Shown here in pieces: positions 6,178-8,472 of a DNA stretch of 8,472 nucleotides. The DNA is from an uncultured Hyphomicrobiales bacterium (GTDB taxonomy: Bacteria > Pseudomonadota > Alphaproteobacteria > Rhizobiales > Xanthobacteraceae). A program made the position numbers and the translations under genes. Each line of letters opens with the position of its first letter. The stretch's first letter is position 1. Location: assembly GCA_903891395.1 (NCBI GenBank), contig CAITEM010000149.1, positions 1 to 8,472 of the forward strand, written 5' to 3'. Below the pieces are notes generated by a model, which saw only the letters and a program-made list of their open reading frames with translations, made no database searches and was not told where the DNA came from.

Positions 6178-7554
6178 ATGCACCCGATCTACGCCAAAGC
6201 CGGCGAAGTGCCGGCGATCCCGATCCTGTTCGTCAACGCCGCCACCTTCGAGAGCACCCTCGCCGCCATCGACGACCGCGAGGCCACTTATGTCCGCGCG
6301 GCGGGTTTCGAGCCCAAGCCGGGCCGCCATCTGGTCGTGCCGAAGGCCGATGGCACCATCGCCGGCGTGCTGCTCGGCATCGAGGCGGCCGATGAGCCGG
6401 TGAAGGACCTGCTGCGGCCCGGCCAATTGGCCACGCTCGTGCCATCTGGCGTCTATCGCTTCGCCAACGCGCCGCACGACGCACGGCTGGGCGCGCTCAG
6501 CTTCGCGCTCAGCACCTATCAATTCAGCCGCTACCGCAAAACCGAGACGCGCAACGTGCGCCTTGTCGTGCCGGATGGCGTCGACGGCGACGATCTCACG
6601 CGCATCGTCGAAGGCGTGACGCTCACGCGCGACCTGATCAACACGCCGTCCAACGACATGGGACCGGACGAACTCGAGGATGCTGCGCGCACGCTGTCGG
6701 AACGGCACGGCGCCAATTTCGACGTGACGCGCGGCAACGCACTGGCCACCGAATTTCCGCTGATCGAGGCGGTCGGCAAGGGCTCGCCGCGCGCGCCGCG
6801 CCTGATCGACATCACCTGGGGCAAGGAGAGCGACCCGAAGATCACGCTGGTCGGCAAGGGCGTGTGCTTCGACACCGGCGGGCTCGACATCAAGCCCGAC
6901 ACCGGCATGCTCAACATGAAGAAGGACATGGGCGGCGCGGCGACAGCGCTCGGGCTCGCTCACATGATCATGGCGCGCAAGCTGAAGGTGCGCCTGCGCG
7001 TGCTGATCCCGGCGGTGGAGAATTCCATTTCCGGCGTCAGCTTCCGGCCGCGCGACATCTACAAGTCACGCAAGGGCATCACGGTCGAGATCGGCAATAC
7101 CGACGCCGAAGGCCGCCTGGTGCTGGCGGACGCGCTGACGCTGGCCGACGACGACAAGCCGGTCTTCATCGCCGATTTCGCCACGCTGACCGGCGCCGCG
7201 CGGGTTGCGCTCGGACCGGAACTGCCGGCGGCCTTCACCGACGATGACGCGCTGGCGGCCGAATTCGCCGCCGCGGGCGCGGCGGAAAGCGATCCGACCT
7301 GGCGGCTGCCGTTGTACCGGCCTTACGAAGCGATGCTGGATTCAAAAATCGCCGACACCAACAATGTCAGCACCGGCGGCCAGGGCGGCGCCATCACGGC
7401 GGCACTGTTCCTGCGCAAATTCGTCACCGCGAAGTCGTGGCTGCATCTCGACGTATTCGCCTGGAACAACGCCACCAAGCCGGGCCGTCCCGAGGGCGCC
7501 GAATGCCAGACCGCGCGTGCCCTCTACGCAATGCTGACGGCGCGGTACGGTTAG
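6178..7554 (+). CDS. M17 family leucyl aminopeptidase
   Basis: A 458-residue cytoplasmic metallo-aminopeptidase that removes N-terminal residues from peptides using two metal ions. It has a poorly conserved N-terminal domain (about 1-140) and a C-terminal catalytic domain (about 150-458). The M17 signature NTDAEGRL is at 307-314. All metal-ligand and catalytic positions known from E. coli PepA can be matched: Lys227 and Asp232 in GKGVCFDTGG, Lys239, Asp250 in MKKDMGGAA, Asp309, Glu311 and Arg313. The active site therefore looks intact. It is somewhat shorter than E. coli PepA (about 500 residues), as is common for the second M17 type in Hyphomicrobiales, so the symbol pepA is withheld. No signal peptide is seen. 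It is divergent from tadD across a 135-nt control region. The next gene, an SH3-NlpC/P60 peptidase, follows after 94 nt in the same direction and may be co-transcribed. Confidence 0.95.
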   Translation: MHPIYAKAGEVPAIPILFVNAATFESTLAAIDDREATYVRAAGFEPKPGRHLVVPKADGTIAGVLLGIEAADEPVKDLLRPGQLATLVPSGVYRFANAPHDARLGALSFALSTYQFSRYRKTETRNVRLVVPDGVDGDDLTRIVEGVTLTRDLINTPSNDMGPDELEDAARTLSERHGANFDVTRGNALATEFPLIEAVGKGSPRAPRLIDITWGKESDPKITLVGKGVCFDTGGLDIKPDTGMLNMKKDMGGAATALGLAHMIMARKLKVRLRVLIPAVENSISGVSFRPRDIYKSRKGITVEIGNTDAEGRLVLADALTLADDDKPVFIADFATLTGAARVALGPELPAAFTDDDALAAEFAAAGAAESDPTWRLPLYRPYEAMLDSKIADTNNVSTGGQGGAITAALFLRKFVTAKSWLHLDVFAWNNATKPGRPEGAECQTARALYAMLTARYG

Positions 7555-7579
7555 CTGTTGCCACGAATTCTACATGCTC

Positions 7580-7600
7580 CCCTCCCCCTTGTGGGGAGGG
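7580..7600. repeat. C/G-rich palindrome, probably a dispersed intergenic repeat
   Basis: CCCTCCCC (7580-7587) and GGGGAGGG (7593-7600) form an 8-bp all-GC-paired stem (apart from one T-A) with a 5-nt loop, 25 nt after the aminopeptidase stop codon. It is followed by AACACG, not a T-tract, so intrinsic termination is unlikely on the plus strand. Short palindromes of this CTCCCC...GGGGAG type are commonly scattered between genes in Hyphomicrobiales genomes, so a REP-like repeat is the preferred reading. Copy number cannot be seen from one window. The rest of the 7555-7648 gap shows no other clear signal. Confidence 0.5.
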
Positions 7601-7648
7601 AACACGACAGAAACTGCCGCGCCAATCGAACAAGTGCAAATTGCTAAC

Positions 7649-8472
7649 ATGCCCACACTCGACCCGCGCACCAACCCGTATCGTCCTGACCTCGCAGCCC
7701 ACCATCTGCGAGGCCAGGTCGACGCGCGGCATTTCGTCGAAGGTATCAAGCATCAGGTGATCGAGCCGATCGCCGATCTGCGCCGCGGGCCGGCGCACGA
7801 AGCGGCGCTCGACACCCAGGCGCAGTTCGGCGACATCGTCACGGTCTACGAGACCAGCGACGAGGGCTGGTGCTGGGGCCAGCTCGCCAGCGACAACTAC
7901 GTCGGTTACCTCTCCGCCAACGCGCTGGGTCCGGTCGGCGCCGTGCCGACGCACCGCGTCTGCGTGCCGCGCACGTTCGGCTTTCCCGGCCCTGACATCA
8001 AACTGCCGCCGATGATCGCCTTGCCGATGGGCGCGGTGCTGCCGATCGCCAAGGACTCCGGCCGCTTTGCGCTCAACGGCTATGGCTGGCATTTCCCGCT
8101 ATCGCATCTGATGCCGCTCACGGCCAAAGCGGCTGACTTCGTCGCCGTTGCCGAGAGCCTGCTTGGTGCGCCCTATCTGTGGGGCGGTAAGTCGTCGCTC
8201 GGCATCGATTGTTCGGGACTGGTGCAGATCGCGCTGCAGGCAGCAGGCGTAGCCTGCCCGCGCGATACCTACATGCAGGAAGCCGCGCTCGGGCGGACGA
8301 CGCCGCTCGATGCGCTCAAGCGCGGCGATCTGGTTTTCTGGAAAGGCCACGTCGCCATCGCGCGGGATACCGAAACCATCATCCACGCCAACGCGCATCA
8401 TATGATGGTCGCAACCGAACCGGCCGGGGAAGCCTTGGCACGTATCAAGGCGGCTGGTAGTGACGTCACCAG
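7649..8472 (+). CDS. SH3b-NlpC/P60 (C40) cysteine peptidase, 3' partial
   Basis: The frame is open from the ATG at 7649 to the right edge with no stop: 274 complete codons, with the C-terminus missing. The N-terminus LDPRTNPYRPDLAAHHL lacks a signal peptide, which points to a cytoplasmic enzyme. A bacterial SH3-like domain lies at about 40-95 (GDIVTVYETSDEGWCWGQL, then YVGYLSANAL), and a second SH3-like segment probably spans about 98-158. The NlpC/P60 domain starts at about 160, with AESLLGAPYLWGG leading to the nucleophile Cys188 in GIDCSGL, His234 in KGHVAIA and His246 in IIHANAHH as the likely third catalytic residue. This layout resembles gamma-D-glutamyl-L-diamino acid endopeptidases such as YkfC, which cleave murein peptides; exact specificity is inference. 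The Shine-Dalgarno is weak. An in-frame GTG at 7634 is an alternative start, but the ATG gives the more typical N-terminus. Confidence 0.9.
   Translation, partial: MPTLDPRTNPYRPDLAAHHLRGQVDARHFVEGIKHQVIEPIADLRRGPAHEAALDTQAQFGDIVTVYETSDEGWCWGQLASDNYVGYLSANALGPVGAVPTHRVCVPRTFGFPGPDIKLPPMIALPMGAVLPIAKDSGRFALNGYGWHFPLSHLMPLTAKAADFVAVAESLLGAPYLWGGKSSLGIDCSGLVQIALQAAGVACPRDTYMQEAALGRTTPLDALKRGDLVFWKGHVAIARDTETIIHANAHHMMVATEPAGEALARIKAAGSDVT

Noticed and set aside
7580..7600. Rho-independent terminator after the aminopeptidase gene
   Set aside because: The stem is GC-rich enough, but no T-run follows on either strand, so a repeat element is the safer call.
7424..8092. 222-codon minus-strand open frame across the aminopeptidase end and the start of the NlpC/P60 gene
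   Set aside because: It covers the end of one clear gene, an intergenic palindrome and the start of another clear gene; its product shows no domain.
1..8472. A previously undescribed defence or mobile system
   Set aside because: Every substantial gene fits a known family (Tad pilus, M17 peptidase, NlpC/P60). No integrase, transposase, toxin-antitoxin pair or abrupt composition change was seen.

Overview
This is a GC-rich, densely coding window. Its gene content and protein styles point to an alphaproteobacterium of the order Hyphomicrobiales (Rhizobiales), plausibly near Xanthobacteraceae or Bradyrhizobiaceae. That placement is inferred from recognised family features (CpaD/CpaE/CpaF wording, a leucyl aminopeptidase next to an SH3-NlpC/P60 protein), not from any marker gene. 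No RNA genes, insertion sequences, CRISPR arrays or prophage genes were seen.

Left part, positions 2-5204, plus strand: the distal half of a Flp/Tad (tight adherence) type IVc pilus assembly operon, in the order cpaD (3' end only), cpaE/tadZ, cpaF/tadA, tadB, tadC. The genes are packed tightly: cpaD and cpaE overlap by 4 nt (ATGA), cpaF and tadB are 2 nt apart, and the other two gaps are 34 and 47 nt. CpaE is the localisation ATPase, CpaF the motor ATPase, and TadB and TadC the two GspF-like inner-membrane platform proteins. CpaD is a periplasmic/outer-membrane accessory protein. The pilin, prepilin peptidase and secretin genes (flp/pilA, cpaA, cpaB, cpaC) would be expected upstream, outside the window.

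Middle, positions 5209-6042, minus strand: tadD, a TPR lipoprotein thought to help assemble the Tad secretin. It faces tadC tail-to-tail with only 4 nt between the stop codons, so it has its own promoter. Positions 6043-6177 form a 135-nt divergent control region between tadD and the aminopeptidase gene. It carries a GTTAACC/GGTTAAC dyad containing a CtrA-like TTAA-N7-TTAG match, and a 17-bp bulged inverted repeat overlapping the likely promoter of the rightward gene.

Right part, positions 6178-8472, plus strand: an M17 leucyl aminopeptidase with all metal ligands intact. After a 94-nt gap holding a C/G-rich palindrome comes the first 274 codons of a cytoplasmic SH3b-NlpC/P60 cysteine peptidase that runs off the window edge. 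This pair looks like peptide or murein-peptide turnover and is probably not part of the pilus machine.

The main content is a known system. The least explained parts are the tadD/aminopeptidase divergent region and the small intergenic palindromes.
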